Shown here piece after piece: positions 10,836-22,100 of a DNA stretch of 64,000 nt. The notes below the pieces were generated by a model that was not told the origin of the DNA, made no database searches, and saw nothing but the letters and a program-made list of their open reading frames with translations. Origin of the DNA: Conchocele bisecta (lineage: Eukaryota; Mollusca; Bivalvia; Lucinida; Thyasiridae); NCBI GenBank assembly GCA_029237695.1, contig CM055277.1, positions 42,504,242 to 42,568,241 of the forward strand, written 5' to 3'. The position numbers and the translations under genes were made by a program. Position 1 is the first letter of the stretch; each line of letters begins with the position of its first letter.

Positions 10836-11417
10836 TGCCACTTCCCGATCTGGTATCATATGCACGCATACGGTACAGATGTAGTGTATATCCGCGTCAG
10901 TGGCAACCGCAGCCCGGTAGACCTCCTGCAGAACAACTGTAAATAATCCCAGTGTACAGGTAACGCGTGCCGCGATAGTCGGCAAAGATTAAAAGATCAA
11001 ACAAATCAACCGCATGGCCAAGAGCCGGTGGACAACAAACAGATCAGAAAACCGTCGTGCGGTTTCATTGATATCGATTATGTTAATTGCTAATCAAATG
11101 CTAATTATGTATACTGAGAAGATGTTAATTGCAAAAACCAATTTAATGTACATATTTTAATAATACATTCGCGAATGGTGTAGGTCCGGATAAGGTTTAT
11201 TTCCAATCATTAGCGGACAAGTATACCATGATCAAATTTTCACTAATTATGTATCTGAATATAACCAGATGTTACTCGCGAATAGTGTAGATCCTAATAA
11301 TAATGTGTACTTACTCGGCTCCGTACATCGTCTATGTGTCCATTCGTGGCATGTGTCGCATTCCACGGCGTGGTGACGCGGCCCAACACCACCGCTACAA
11401 GTTACACACTGCTTCAT
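10836..11417 (-). CDS. MULE exons 1-2: PHD-like zinc finger
   Basis: Exon 1 (11417-11315) supplies CVTC, CDTCHEWTHRRC. Exon 2 (10936-10836) supplies the last pair, ICTVC. The order C-x2-C, C-x2-C, H-x2-C, C-x2-C with a Trp before the His follows the PHD plan. The junction is fixed by phase: exon 1 leaves one base, and only the acceptor ending at 10937 keeps the frame open through exon 2; the nearer acceptor at 10926 gives a stop. A PHD-type finger at the start of a transposase gene could read histone tails or simply bind a partner; function is inference. Confidence 0.75.
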
Positions 11418-12082
11418 GATAATCCTAAAAATATAAGAACAAATATTGTATTATGTTGATATTGAAATATCGGACTATTATAAAATAAAACAGAAAAAAA
11501 CTTCTATAAATATATCCAGTACTTTCGAATGGGTATATTGAAACATCGAAGTATTACCGAATAAAATATAAAAAATACTTTGTAATTATAAATGTATCCA
11601 GTACTTGCGAATGAGTAAGCAAATTAATATTGAAATATCCGACTATTATCAACATAATAAAATAGAAATAACTTTGTAATAATTTATCCAGTATTTAAGA
11701 ATAACTTACCGTCACGTTAGTATAGTAACGAACGACTAATATATTATCAAGTTTTCACGGCAGTATTTATATGTTCACTGGTAGGTTAATTGGTTAAAGG
11801 ATTATGTTGTGTTTGTTAATTGTCCCACTTATCAAATCTAAATGGAGATTAAATTTAATGAGTTATTTGACCGACAACAGTTTCAAATCCAATTACCAAT
11901 AATGAAGATTAATGTCGGCGTATCAAACAGTGGAATAATTGCAAACAACCACAAATCGTCTATAATTAACTAATCAACGGCAACAATTCATAATCACCAT
12001 TGATGTATCAATAGTGTCGGCAAAGAGCAAATATGATTTTAAGTTTTCTATGTTAAAAGACCGGCGGTTACGAAATGACCAA

Positions 12083-12249
12083 CAAATTGGTCATTTCGTA
12101 ACCGAATGCGCTAAAATACGGCGGTTACGAAATGACTTTTTTTTCAAGGGACCGATTTTGGGCGGTTACGAAATGACTGACAAAACGGTTACGAAAAGAC
12201 CAGAAAATGGCGGTTACGAAATGGCACGGTTACGAAATGACTGGATTCC
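12083..12249. repeat. MULE right terminal inverted repeat
   Basis: This is the complement of the left repeat, ending gaaatgactggattc. It contains the same cluster of ggttacgaaatgac sub-repeats. Confidence 0.85.
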
Positions 12250-12259
12250 CTTCAGATGG
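12250..12259. repeat. Target-site duplication of MULE, right copy
   Basis: cttcagatgg, identical to 8566-8575. Confidence 0.85.
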
Positions 12260-12676
12260 TCGCCCTCTCCTTGCTTTTGTATTTACTTGACTGTTGATTA
12301 GTTCCCTGGCTAGAATTGTACGGAATTTGTATTGTGTTAGTGGGTGGGGTTGCATCTGATTTTTCTTGTACACTATATATGCATTTGTTATTGCAATGTT
12401 TATCATATGAAAACAAAGCTTTAGCCACCATTTGACTGTTTTCCGTGTAAATGTGTAATATTTTGCAAGCTGGTCCGAGGTATCCACACCACCCATGTGC
12501 ATGTTATAGTCCAGGACACGTGTAGGTTTGATAATCGCGTTGCCGACTCTATCAACTTTACCAGTAACAGTCATTGTTGGTTCATGTTTGGTACTCAACA
12601 TGGTTACATCTCGCTTGTCTGTCCATTTTATAGCCAATAGATGTCTCCTTTGTCTGTATATAAACGTCACCTTTTT
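12250..12676 (-). pseudogene. piggyBac transposase, catalytic-domain 3' part
   Basis: The minus-strand frame reads WTDKRDVTMLSTKH, then NMHMGGVDTSDQLAKYY and TVKWWLKLCFHMINIAITNA. These are hallmark segments of PGBD4-like piggyBac transposases, including the last catalytic aspartate region (GGVDTSDQ). About 140 codons are open. The N-terminal two thirds are missing because a Helentron-like repeat starts at 12677. The frame continues at 8575 across the MULE insertion. Confidence 0.9.
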
Positions 12677-13131
12677 AGCTCACCTGAGCGAAGCTCATGT
12701 GAGCTATTGTTACCGCAATGTGTCCGTCCGTCGTCCGTCGTCCGTCGTTCGAATATTTTTTTAAACGTCTTCTCCTCGGTAACCATTGGGCCTATAGCCA
12801 AACTTCATGGTCATGGTCCTTAGATAGGGGGATTACAAAATTGTTAAAATGACGTCATTACGTAATTCCAAGATGGCCCGGCGTCTAAAAATAGCACAAA
12901 TTCTTCAAAAATCTTCTTCTCAAGAACCGCCTACCAGATTTCGACAAAACTTGGTAGGAATGATCGATGTTGTTAAAATGGTGACCACCGGGGTCAAAAA
13001 TGGGCGTGGCCCGTGGGGTCAAATTGGGGTCAAATTTTATTTTTGACCGAATATGGTCATGTCATATATCAAATCGAAGGTATCAACGAGGCGATCACTC
13101 TGGTGCATTTTTTGTCGAAATAGGATGCTTA

Positions 13132-13188
13132 GGTGGCAGCCCATAGGAAAAATTCGAAACTAACCAAATCGCCCGAGGACTGCCACCT
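13132..13188. mobile_element. 58-bp mini-element with 8-bp ends
   Basis: GGTGGCAG at 13132 and CTGCCACC ending near 13188 are inverted, flanked on both sides by TTA. The Helentron-like consensus elsewhere in the window has a single TTA at this point, so TTA is a 3-bp target duplication. It is one of the shortest elements one could expect to be mobile; it might instead be the end of the larger insertion. Confidence 0.5.
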
Positions 13189-13335
13189 TAAGAACTTTTT
13201 TTTCAAAAATTATACCCGCTCACGTCACTGCCACATGGAAAGACATCAATTTCAAGCAAATTAAGAACTTTTTTTTCAAAAATTATACCCGCTCACGTCA
13301 CTGCCACATGGAAAGACATCAATTTCAAGCAAAAC
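13189..13335. repeat. 72-bp direct tandem duplication
   Basis: A 72-bp segment starting ttaagaactttttttt and containing cccgctcacgtcactgccac occurs twice in a row without change. Confidence 0.85.
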
Positions 13336-13375
13336 CATGCAAATTATTGTAGGCCAAGTGACCTGTTAAGCCCGC

Positions 13376-13600
13376 AGTCAAAAATTTTTGCTCAAGACCC
13401 GCTTGCGGACAAATTCAGCATTTAAAGCGCCGCCTTTCCAGCACTGCCCACATGTGCTGAAAATGGAATTACAGAACACAGAGATGACTTTCACACTGTC
13501 CATTTCTTCCACTGGTTGAGGAATAGATGCAAGAACACCAAAACATGCAACTATGTCACTTTGAGGAAGATTCATGTCACTTTCACATGTGGCAAGTTCA
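13376..13600 (-). other. Possible terminal exon, unknown protein
   Basis: A minus-strand frame encodes about 65 residues including NLPQSDIVACFGVLASIPQP and FSTCGQCWKGGALNAEF and stops at 13376-13378. Codon use and composition look protein-like. I do not recognise the family, and the acceptor upstream is not clear. Confidence 0.3.
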
Positions 13601-14190
13601 CCGTACGAGCAAAACGAGCAAAACACTGATCAAACAGGATCTGCAGCCTTAAAATTGCTCATCTGTTCCCTTATACATGCTCACAAAGTCTGTTGGAAGC
13701 TTACTTGTGAACTGCCATGTCACATTGATGAACTGGAATCACTATCAGATGATTTAACGACTCGTCCATCTGGTATTAAAGTATCTTAGACCAGTGCGCC
13801 ATTCACGTTGCAGTGGCTCTCGGATTAAGGGAAGTACGGTAACTGGCATACAAAATAAATGTACCCCTGCCATACAAACAGCTCTTAGCACCTGTAAGTC
13901 AGAATTGGCTACAAGTGATTTCTGTGACGGAAATTAAGCCATTGGTTAAGTATTCGTGCAATTACCCCTCATTTGAACCATCTCAGTGAGACGGTTCAAA
14001 TGGCGGGCTAAAACATGAAGTTCCTGTACGGAACGAAACGAAACGCAATGTCTAAGTTTGGTCAATGTCTTAAACTGTCTGGCAGAGGTGGTCTAGAATG
14101 TTTAGGATGTAAAATAGTCCATTTGATTATAGATAAGTGGTTATAAATAAAATTATGGCAGATGGCAAGGTGGCTTCATAGTGCACACAC

Positions 14191-14978
14191 CTCAAAAGCG
14201 AGTTCCAATTCTATTGCTGTCCCGTCCACTGGCGGTGAAACACCGGTGATGTTCCCAATATGGCAGTGACAACTAAGCTGAGCTGGCAAGAACTGCAGGA
14301 TCATGAACACGCGTAAGTGCGGCAACTCAAAGTATCGAAGGCAATTCCGTACAGGTTGCGGCCGTCTGAAACAGACAGAAACGAGACATAAATGAAGGGA
14401 ATAAATGAGCAGAATGAAAGAGATGAAAGCAGTGAATATGCATATGAATAGGATCATTGTAGCTGAATTGAGGGTTTGCAATGTCTATACATACAGTCCA
14501 TTCTGCCATACAATAATGAGGGAATAGATGAGACAAAAATGGACAAATTTAATTAAAGAACAGTCAAAATATAACAATATCAGCCGGTATATGCAAGTAG
14601 CAGTGACTAGTTGTTTTACGACACATGTGCAATACTCACATAAGCTTTCGCATGTTCATATGCAGTCTCATCTGGGTCTACACTGGTTGCAAACAACTAG
14701 TTGAAGCTATTTGCATCTACTAGTCCATAATGTAGTTACTAAAAGTGCGAAATCAATACAGAAACCTGAATGAGCAAATTTGAGTTGTCATTTCACTATG
14801 TGTAAACATAATTCTGTGGTAACCCCTATGACTGGAGCAATCACAGGATAGAATAAAGATCCATCTACTCTCAATGGTATGGGCTTATTTGTATATTTGT
14901 ATGATGTATGGACAGGATTTGTGCACAGTTTGTTGGGACATACGCGGAAACAATGCATACGTGGAGGCAATGTCATAC
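14191..14978 (-). pseudogene. Gene-like spliced segment, unknown product
   Basis: Three stretches on the minus strand have both good coding character and splice consensus: from 14978 (acceptor ccaacccag) reading RMHCFRVCPNKLCTNPVHTS and stopping near 14788 if not spliced earlier; 14682-14640 reading VDPDETAYEHAKAY with a gtgagt donor; and 14365-14191 reading RYFELPHLRVFMILQFLPAQ with a gtgtgt donor. I do not recognise the protein. The segment could be a fragment of a host gene caught in the insertion or the interior of an unknown transposon. Confidence 0.35.
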
Positions 14979-15867
14979 CTGGGTTGGATACATAACAACG
15001 ATGGACTATAGACTAACAGCCGCATCTTAGTTTGCCTTGACAGGCAGTTGCCGTGACAATATAACCATCTTTATTCTTACATCCACATCAGCTATTACAC
15101 TGCCCAGAGATTCCAATGTTCTTGAGAAAGCTTAAATTAATGTTTTTATGTACCAGCGGCCGATAATTTAGACTGGTAAAATGATACCGCCATGTTCGTG
15201 GGTATCAGAGGTTGTCGGAGGATGCTTGAACGTTCAATAACGGTAAATTACCTTCCGTAAACCAAGAGAAACTGGTAAAATATGCAGAATACAAGCTCAA
15301 GAGGAACGTTACCATGATAAAATGACTTAAACCGTGCCAACTTGCACACCTGAGTGAATAATGAATCACCACGGTGACAATTCAGATTTCATCTATTTTC
15401 ACAATTTTGCTTCTAAAAGATTACCTCCCTTGGTAAACAGACAATTTATGCGAAGACAGCAAAACAAACTGGATAGAAATTGAAATAGTATTGATCGCAA
15501 CATCGGGCCCGCGACACCAGCCGAAACAAATTTAGGAATATTTTAACTTCAAATAATCACATAATCTGTTTGATGCATGCACTGACTACCTGATAGGTAC
15601 AAGAGCTATATTAACAACAAACGCAAACTCAGACATAATGCACAGGCTGTCAGCACTCTGCTATGTTTACACAAAATGTGCCCAAATCTGCATTTATTTG
15701 GCCGCGGCCACACATTTCACATGGATTCCAAATATCCCATGCGGACACTGCACTAATACTTGCTAATTGTACCAATTCTGCAATCACACCTTGTCACACT
15801 GATCATAGTCTGTACTGGTACCGACCGTTTTGTTTTCAAGCAGCAGACCTGCCTTTCTGACAGATAA

Positions 15868-16012
15868 AATGGCTGCCAATATTTCGGACGAAAATTCCGA
15901 GCAGCAGTTTCGCACTCTTCTGCAACTGAAATCATGCCAGCATGACACAGATGCAAGCAAAATCACATATTTTTGCAAAAAAGTGTTTTATGCAGTGGAA
16001 AACATCATATGA
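15868..16012 (+). other. Short ORF, unknown
   Basis: An ATG in good context (aaaatggct) opens 47 codons beginning MAANISDENSEQQFRTLLQL and ending at a TGA at 16010-16012. It points away from the minus-strand exons. It may be a first exon truncated by the edge of the insertion. No family is recognised. Confidence 0.3.
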
Positions 16013-17094
16013 TGTTGGCTAATTAATTGTAGAACATTTTCATAAGCCACAGACATGTGTTTTTTATGTATTTACTAGAAGGCCCATAGGAAAAATTCGA
16101 AACTAACCAAATCGCCCGAGGACTGCCACCTTATGTCATCCAAGATGGCCACCTAAAGGTCAAAAGGTTGTTCTTTTATTAGAGATTTCAAAATTCTTCT
16201 TCACATGAACCGCTTGGCCCATTGTAGCCAAACTTAAAAGTTATGGTGCATGGGTGAAGCCTTTTCAGATTTGTTAAAATGGAGGTCATCGCTAATCCAA
16301 GATGGCTGCCGTCTAAAAATAGCATAAATTCTTAAAAAATCTTCTCTTGAACTGCCTACTGGATTTCAACGAAACTTGGTAGGAATGATCGATGTACAAT
16401 GCTCTTTCAAAGTTGTTAAAATGGTGACCCCGGGGTCAAAAATGGGCGTGGCCCGTGGTGTCAAAATGGGGTCAAATTTTATTTTTGCAGCCGGATTTGG
16501 ACGAAACTTGGTAGGAATGATCGATGTACAATGCTCTTTCAAATTTGTTAAAATGGTGACCCCTGGGTCAAAAATGGCCGTGGCCCGTGGGGTAAAATTT
16601 TATTTTTGACCGAATATGGTAATGTCTATATCAAATCGAAGGTATCAAAGAGGCGATCGCTCTGGTACATTTTTTGTCGAAATTGGATGGTCATGTCATC
16701 CAAGATGGCTGCCGAAAGGTCAAAAGGTCGTTCTTTTATTAGAGATTTCAAAATTCTTCTTTACACGAAGGCCGGCCCATGGTGGCCAAACTTCACAGTT
16801 ATGGTCCATGGGTGAAGCCTTTTCAGATTTGTTGAAACTTGGTCGGAATGATCGATGTACAATGCTCTTTCAAAGGTGTTAAAATGGTGACCCCGGGGTA
16901 AAAAATGGGCATTGGGGATGTCATCCATGATGGCTGCCAAAAGGTCCATTTATTCGAGATTTTGAACGTCTTTTTCTCAGGAACCACATGGCCGATGCTG
17001 GCCAAACTTCATATGAACTAAATATCACATTCTCCTCTGGTGTTCATGGAGTCGGGTGAGCGAATTAGGGCCATCATGGCCCTCTTATTTAAAT

Positions 17095-17270
17095 TGTTTG
17101 ATGGGGGGTGGGGTTAGGGTTAGCGTTTTTCCCCCGATATAGTCCCCGACTTCCCCCTGGAAAGTCCCCCGCCTGATGTAGTCCCCCACTTCCCCGATGT
17201 AGTCCCCACTTCCCCGATGTAGTCCCCCATTCTCTCGATGGTGTCCCCTTACAAACGAGTGAGTTTTTGC
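17095..17270. repeat. Short minisatellite, ccccgatgtagtcccc
   Basis: About six imperfect copies of a 20-24 bp unit (acttccccgatgtagtcccc) follow a gggttagggttagcg stretch. The same block recurs at 51820-51975, where the downstream satellite also matches, so this is the edge of a larger duplication. Confidence 0.8.
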
Positions 17271-17935
17271 GGACTTGCGAATATTTATCATACATATCAC
17301 TTCTAAAACATTATTAAAGTATAATTATTTAGTACAATAAAGTGATTGTAAGTCTATTATATAATATTTCTATAATATATTCGACCGAGATTAAATTTTT
17401 TGTACGGCAAACAGTTATTACCACTGTCTTACTTATATGTATGATAGAGCTGGGATTTGTTTTTGTTGTTTTGCAATCATGAACATGCATTATTATCATA
17501 GTTATACCTGAAATGAATGCATTTGGGTTTTTAGATAAATTTGGTTCGTGTCAATACTGAGATAGGAGTCAGTTAGATAGTGTATCGTGTAGGGCTTTCT
17601 GTTCTGAACATTTTGGTACTATTTGCGTTACTGTGGTAGGCCCCGAAGTGCTCTGCTCATCCAGGGGATGGAAGTTGGTACATATACCATTTGTTCGAAC
17701 TGAATATCTAGTAAAGTTGACGAGATAGCAACTTGAAATCTTCAGGGTATGTTCATAATTGAACGTTGTATATAATGCCGTGTGAAAATATGGGTTGGGC
17801 GACTAAATGGGGGGTGGTGTCACGTGACCAAAAATACAAAATATTGTATTTTCAATGCTAATTTATATTGATTAGATACGAGTCATTTAGATAGTGTATC
17901 ATGTAGGGTTTTCTATTCTGAACATTTTGGTACTT
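17271..17935. repeat. SatA satellite, left part of an interrupted block
   Basis: After ~250 bp of AT-rich sequence shared with 51960-52250, units of ~170-210 bp begin with a block like gagataggagtcagttagat, then gtatcgtgtagggct, ctattctgaacattttggta and a gtggtacgcc tail. The array stops in mid-unit at 17935 (ttttggtact) and resumes at about 26095 (tactgtggtatg), as comparison with the continuous copy at 52600-52670 shows. Confidence 0.8.
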
Positions 17936-18608
17936 GATAAATAAGAAGTTTTGACACAGAAAAAAAAGATCAGCCAAAAAATTTTTTTTCTTATTGAGAC
18001 AATAAATTCCTCAATCAACGTTGGGAAAGAGTCGTTTGTCAACTATTGAAAAAACATTTCACCTTCAACTTTGGCCCCTGGGCAGCATGGGTAGGGTATA
18101 GAACGAAATGATGGATGGTGATCAATGTGTATATAAGGTATCACACTAATAAGTGAGCAGTGACAAAGATATAGCACTTTGAAATTTCAGACTTTAACAT
18201 GAAAATTTGAATACAAAATTCTAAGTCAGCTGACCTCGACCTTGGCTCCTGGGCAGCATGGGTATAGAAGGAAAGTACAGATGGTGATCAATGTGTATAT
18301 GAAGTTTCAAGCTGATATCCCAAGCGGTCACTGAGATATAGCAATTTGAAAAACTTTAACAACAACGACGACGACGCCGGGCGTATAGCAATAGCTCTCC
18401 TGGGACAAAGTCCATGGCGAGTTAAAAAAAAGACATCACTGCAAAATTAGGTGTCTCGCGTACGAGGGCCACGAGATATATGATACGTCTAGACATACAT
18501 TGCAGGCAACCATTATCAAAGTGTGTCAAAGTGTTAAAATTGTATTGACACAATAAAAGACCTATTAAAATGCAAATGCAAAACAAGAAGCTTGAACAAT
18601 ATCAACAC
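17936..18608. repeat. Dispersed repeat, two imperfect ~200-bp units
   Basis: Two related units contain cctgggcagcatgggta and gtgatcaatgtgtatat. They are followed by caacgacgacgacgccgggc and a short stretch ending at the transposon boundary. There is no gene. Together with 25659-26094 it forms the rest of the sequence inserted into SatA at 17935/26095, with the 7-kb element nested inside it. Confidence 0.5.
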
Positions 18609-18611
18609 ATA

Positions 18612-19060
18612 TAGTTAGGTGGCTTGGCAAATTTAACGTTACCGGCCGGACAAAAGTACCAAATTTGGCATGGAGTTGCTTTTCGACCTATCTATTGATT
18701 TTATCCGTGGAACCCACTTGATCGGTTCCGATTTTTCAAAATGGAGGCCAAAATCCAAGATGGCCGCCAGAAAAAAAGGTAATGTCATATATCGGGCTGT
18801 AAAACTCAGAAATTAACAAATGAAGTCTCAATTCAGTAGTTTCCGGGGTCACTGAAACAGATTCTGGTCACGGCATATTTCTCGGGTTGCCCATTTCCAA
18901 GATGGCCGTCAAATTTCAAAATGGGCGCCAAAAAAAAAGAAATTTCGTATATCTGACTGAAAATCGGAAATGAACAAATAGGGTGTCAATTTAGGGGTTT
19001 CTTGGGTCACCGAAACAGATGCTGGTCATGGCATTTTGCTCAGGTCACCAATTTTTAAGA
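18612..19060. repeat. Left terminal inverted repeat of 7-kb element
   Basis: It matches the complement of 25318-25655: acgttaccggccggacaaaa, then gaacccacttgatcggttcc, then two related sub-units around gatggccg and gaaacagat. The left repeat has one extra internal sub-unit compared with the right. Confidence 0.8.
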
Positions 19061-19188
19061 TGAAGGCGAATATAACAGAAAATACACATGTTGTCACTGT
19101 TAAGAACATACCAGTAGTATTCAGGAATTCGATTCACAATGTGTCAAAACAATGTATGTCTACCAGACAGTTCAAAAATCAATGTAAC

Positions 19189-22100
19189 CTATTTGGATGA
19201 ACATGTGCAGCGACAAAGAGATGTGCAAGTCAGATTTGCCTTGCTGCATTTGCAGACTGTACAGGCCCATTTGCAGCCACATTTCACGAATTCTCTGCAC
19301 GCTTTAGACGCCTCTGGAATGGTAGACCAGACAGGTTCCCATGAGTTCCCAACACTTTACCCACGCATAGTCGGTTGGACATGGATTCGTTTGCTGAGAT
19401 AACATGCATGTTGTCCAAATGCCAGCCTGGTATACTGCCCTCCTAGTGTGCTGTAGTAGTGCATTCTGAGTAGGTGGTATCTTGTCAACAGCTTGCTTTT
19501 TCTGGCTGAACAGCTCCATCCGGGCACTGTTAACATCCATGGCGTTACTTGTTTTGTCATAAACTACGACAACTAGTCTCTCGATTCTTTGAAATGATTC
19601 TGAATGTAAGTCAATATGCTCGAACGGATGTTTGGCAAGATGAACAAAGGCATCAGTAACTTCCTCATAAGCATTCCATGCCTGCCAGAACGATTTCTTC
19701 CCTTTCCCTCTTGAACGCTGATGTAGTATCACATCCTGACAAGGAGTGGAAAATGGGCAGGGAACATGATTTACGTTCACCAAGATGGGCACAAATGGCA
19801 TTGATGTTGTAATGAGTGTAGTTCTTTCCGGTTCCAAATGCTACCCAGAGATCAAGATCACCATTTATTTGAGAGAGTTCATGAAACACACCGATAAGAA
19901 CAACGACGACGTCTGTATCCACAGTTCGCACCTGGATGGATTTTGCTCCATTCTCCAAAGCATGCTTCACGTGAACCACAATCCTAGTGTCTGCTTCTTC
20001 CTGATTGCAGCTGGACATTTGGATCTGCGTTCCAACACATGTAACATGCTCTCCAGCTGTGATATATACCGAACACTCAGGAGGGATGCTGCAATCCGCA
20101 ACCTTTGACGACAAGAATTCAAAGAGTTCCTTCTTGTTGATTGGATCACGGAGGAAGTCATTCAGTTGCCGGCAGCTTGGTGTCAGCTGATACTTTTCTA
20201 CGTAAAACCTTTTTGCCTCGTTTCTCCCTGGTTCCTTCCTTCAGGCTATCTGGCCGGTATTCGTCCCACACAACATCCACTCGCTTTGTGTCACGCAGTT
20301 GACGTTCCAGATGGGGTATGAATACATTGTCAGCATATTCCTGGAATGTTGAGACATTTGTTACAGGCAATGAATGTACTGTCACCGCACCATCCAAAAC
20401 TTTGCAGTCATAGAGAACAGGTGCCTCTGTCTGGTTCGCTCCTCGATAAACAGTTGTAAACAGATGACATTTGGTACCAGATAGATTCAGCTTTCCAAAC
20501 TCAGATAGGGATGGAGGATACGACTGAACTTCGTGGGAAAAGAATTCACTGATGTCACCATCTCTATGTTGTAAGGAGATGTACAACTGGCCGAAGAGTG
20601 CCACATTGTTCTCAAGCACCTTTACTTTCTTGCAATCCTTCGATCTGACTTTGAGCTTTGTTGAGAAACAGGGGTAGGGAATTCTTTGAGATCGTATCAT
20701 GTATGGAGTGACTCCGATCCATGAGCACAGTCTTCACATACTCTTGATACTTCTTTGTGCCTATGTCTTCCAGTGTACGAATTGTATTCACTACCGCATC
20801 ATTCGCGCAGTTACGACTATCAAGAGTTACCAACTCTGGGAAGTCATCCAGGAAGGGATTTCCCATCGTGCGTATTGTGTTAGATAGGCTATCAACCTGT
20901 CGCTGGAAAGTTTTCTGTGCTGCTAGTCCCTGTTCATGGTGTTCGAAGTTAGCGGGGTTTTCCGGATCATCGTCATGAAGATATCCATTCTCGTACTGTC
21001 CCAGAAGTCTGGCAAACTCCGGTCCAGCGGTCATCCAGCGTCTGAAGGCAACTGGATTCTCAGTGAGTCCTACTGCACCACCGGATGCTTTCACCACTTT
21101 ATTCTCCTGCTCATGCGCTTGGTCTATTGGGATCGCAGAGTATTTGTGTGACGACTTTGTGATTGTCCAGTGATTCCGAGTTTCAAACTCATCTTTGATC
21201 TCTTGTGGCAGCGCCTTCATGTCTCTGATGTGTACAGGCACCCACCGAGAATAGTTCACATGGTCTAACGCAAAGAACAACGGTACGAGTGCCTCTAATA
21301 CAGTAACATACAGTGGGAAGTTTCTCTCCCGATGGGCTCTAACAAATATGAGAATCAGAATCTCATAGTGTGTGATCATGCACCAGAACTTGAACGTGGG
21401 AGATTTAATACACATTTGTTCCAGCCAGTTGCTCAAACTCTCATCAACATTAGATCTCTGGTTGAATGCTTCATTCAGTAGCCTGTGAAGAACAAGAACA
21501 GTGACCTGGTGGGCATGCCGAGTCCTGGTAATGTGTGATACCTTCAGGAATGAATCAGCTGTTCCAGATGAAGCAAACTTCAGATTCAGTGAGAGCTGTC
21601 GTCCAACCTGACCCATTTAATAAATCGCCAACGGTGTTCCATAGTGCCTTCTCAATGTGCAGTCCGCCCATCATAACTACATATACGTTCTCGCCATAGA
21701 GATCTGGGCCATTTCCATTGTACGTACTTGGCGAGCTGAACAGAGGCTGGTCAAACGTAATCACTGGAATTTGTCCTGGGTTGAGATTACTCTGTTGCCT
21801 GCCGATGTACTCCATGCCATGTTTAATCATTGCTGGTGTGTTTGATTTTTCATAGAAGAGAGGGAGCAGTGCACATATTGCTGTTAGCTCCGATGTTGGC
21901 TGTTGTCGAGTGGCGTGATAAGCAGACCAGTGAGTGAACTCGTCTTGCACAGTTCCACATCACTGATATGTTGAAGACAATGTTCCATCCAGTCATATTC
22001 TTCACGTTTTGCATCTGCCAGGTCAAGCTTAACAGGTTCACTATTACTCTCTGGCACCTGAACACCAGTAGACTTCAACGAAACTGCAGGAACAGAAGCA

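Larger units (their letters stand above)
9019..11417 (-). pseudogene. MULE gene: PHD + FLYWCH + transposase C-terminus
   Basis: Seven exons can be read with consensus splice sites and consistent phase: 11417-11315, 10936-10836, 10690-10643, 10530-10453, 10081-9942, 9764-9635 and 9482-9019. The ATG at 11415-11417 starts MKQCVTCSGGVGP. Exons 1-2 join into a Cys4-His-Cys3 PHD-type finger. Exons 3-5 are acidic and Ser/Pro-rich without a fold I can name. Exons 6-7 join into a FLYWCH finger (SRGKDLLVEAPGFSYTTR, then WWCSVRQKGNRCPASV, then HTHP). Exon 7 runs on into the MULE C-terminus (IRTNNDCEGWHRRINS). Three lesions: an 11-bp tandem duplication near 9384-9405, a core deletion near 9335-9345, and a one-base shift near 9170. 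Expression as an intact protein is not possible, although exons 1-6 are open. Confidence 0.8.
8576..12249 (-). mobile_element. Mutator-like element (MULE) with spliced gene
   Basis: A 3,674-bp element is bounded by ~165-bp terminal inverted repeats and a 10-bp target duplication, inserted in a piggyBac transposase frame. Its minus-strand gene (11417-9019) has seven inferred exons coding for a PHD-like finger, an acidic linker, a FLYWCH finger and the C-terminal part of a MULE transposase. The catalytic core between FLYWCH and C-terminus is deleted, so the copy could only move with help. The 8743-9018 and 11418-12082 stretches between gene and terminal repeats are AT-rich and hold nothing I recognise. 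Confidence 0.85.
7699..12676 (-). mobile_element. piggyBac element, 5'-truncated, split by a MULE
   Basis: The right end begins directly after TTAA (7695-7698) with CCCTTACTACGC, matching the piggyBac pattern of a TTAA target and a CCYT-type terminus. The transposase is on the minus strand in two pieces (12676-12250 and 8575-8284) separated by a 3.7-kb MULE. The transposase N-terminus and the other element end are gone, cut at 12677 by a Helentron-like repeat. The 7720-8280 stretch between the end and the stop codon is non-coding, with a (cagа)-type run near 7965. It lies in the DIRS-like recombinase, so the order of arrival is recombinase, piggyBac, MULE. Confidence 0.75.
13189..16130. other. 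2.9-kb inserted segment between 50-bp direct repeats
   Basis: The ~50 bp cccataggaaaaattcgaaa...ctgccacctta occurs at 13140-13191 and again at 16083-16133, bracketing about 2.9 kb that does not belong to the surrounding repeat. The first copy has the full mini-element; the second lacks its first 8 bp. The contents are not repeated elsewhere in the window and carry exon-like stretches on the minus strand. This looks like a captured genomic segment, by insertion or by repair synthesis. Confidence 0.55.
12677..17086 (+). mobile_element. Helentron-like repeat A, split by a 3-kb insertion
   Basis: It starts AGCTCACCTGAGCGAAGC after a T run and ends in the hairpin gggccatcatggccctctta at 17086. 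The body is made of ~220-440 bp tandem units with recurring phrases such as tccaagatggc, atggtgaccc and aaaatgggcgtggcc. A foreign segment (13132-16130) divides it. There is no replicase or helicase gene. The family has subterminal inverted motifs (gctcacctga), a 3' hairpin and insertion in T runs, which together resemble Helentron-derived non-autonomous elements; this is inference. Confidence 0.6.

Noticed and set aside
17105..17125. gggttagggttag as telomere repeat
   Set aside because: Only two TTAGGG-like units, and the same block occurs at 51820 inside a larger duplication. Not an interstitial telomere array.
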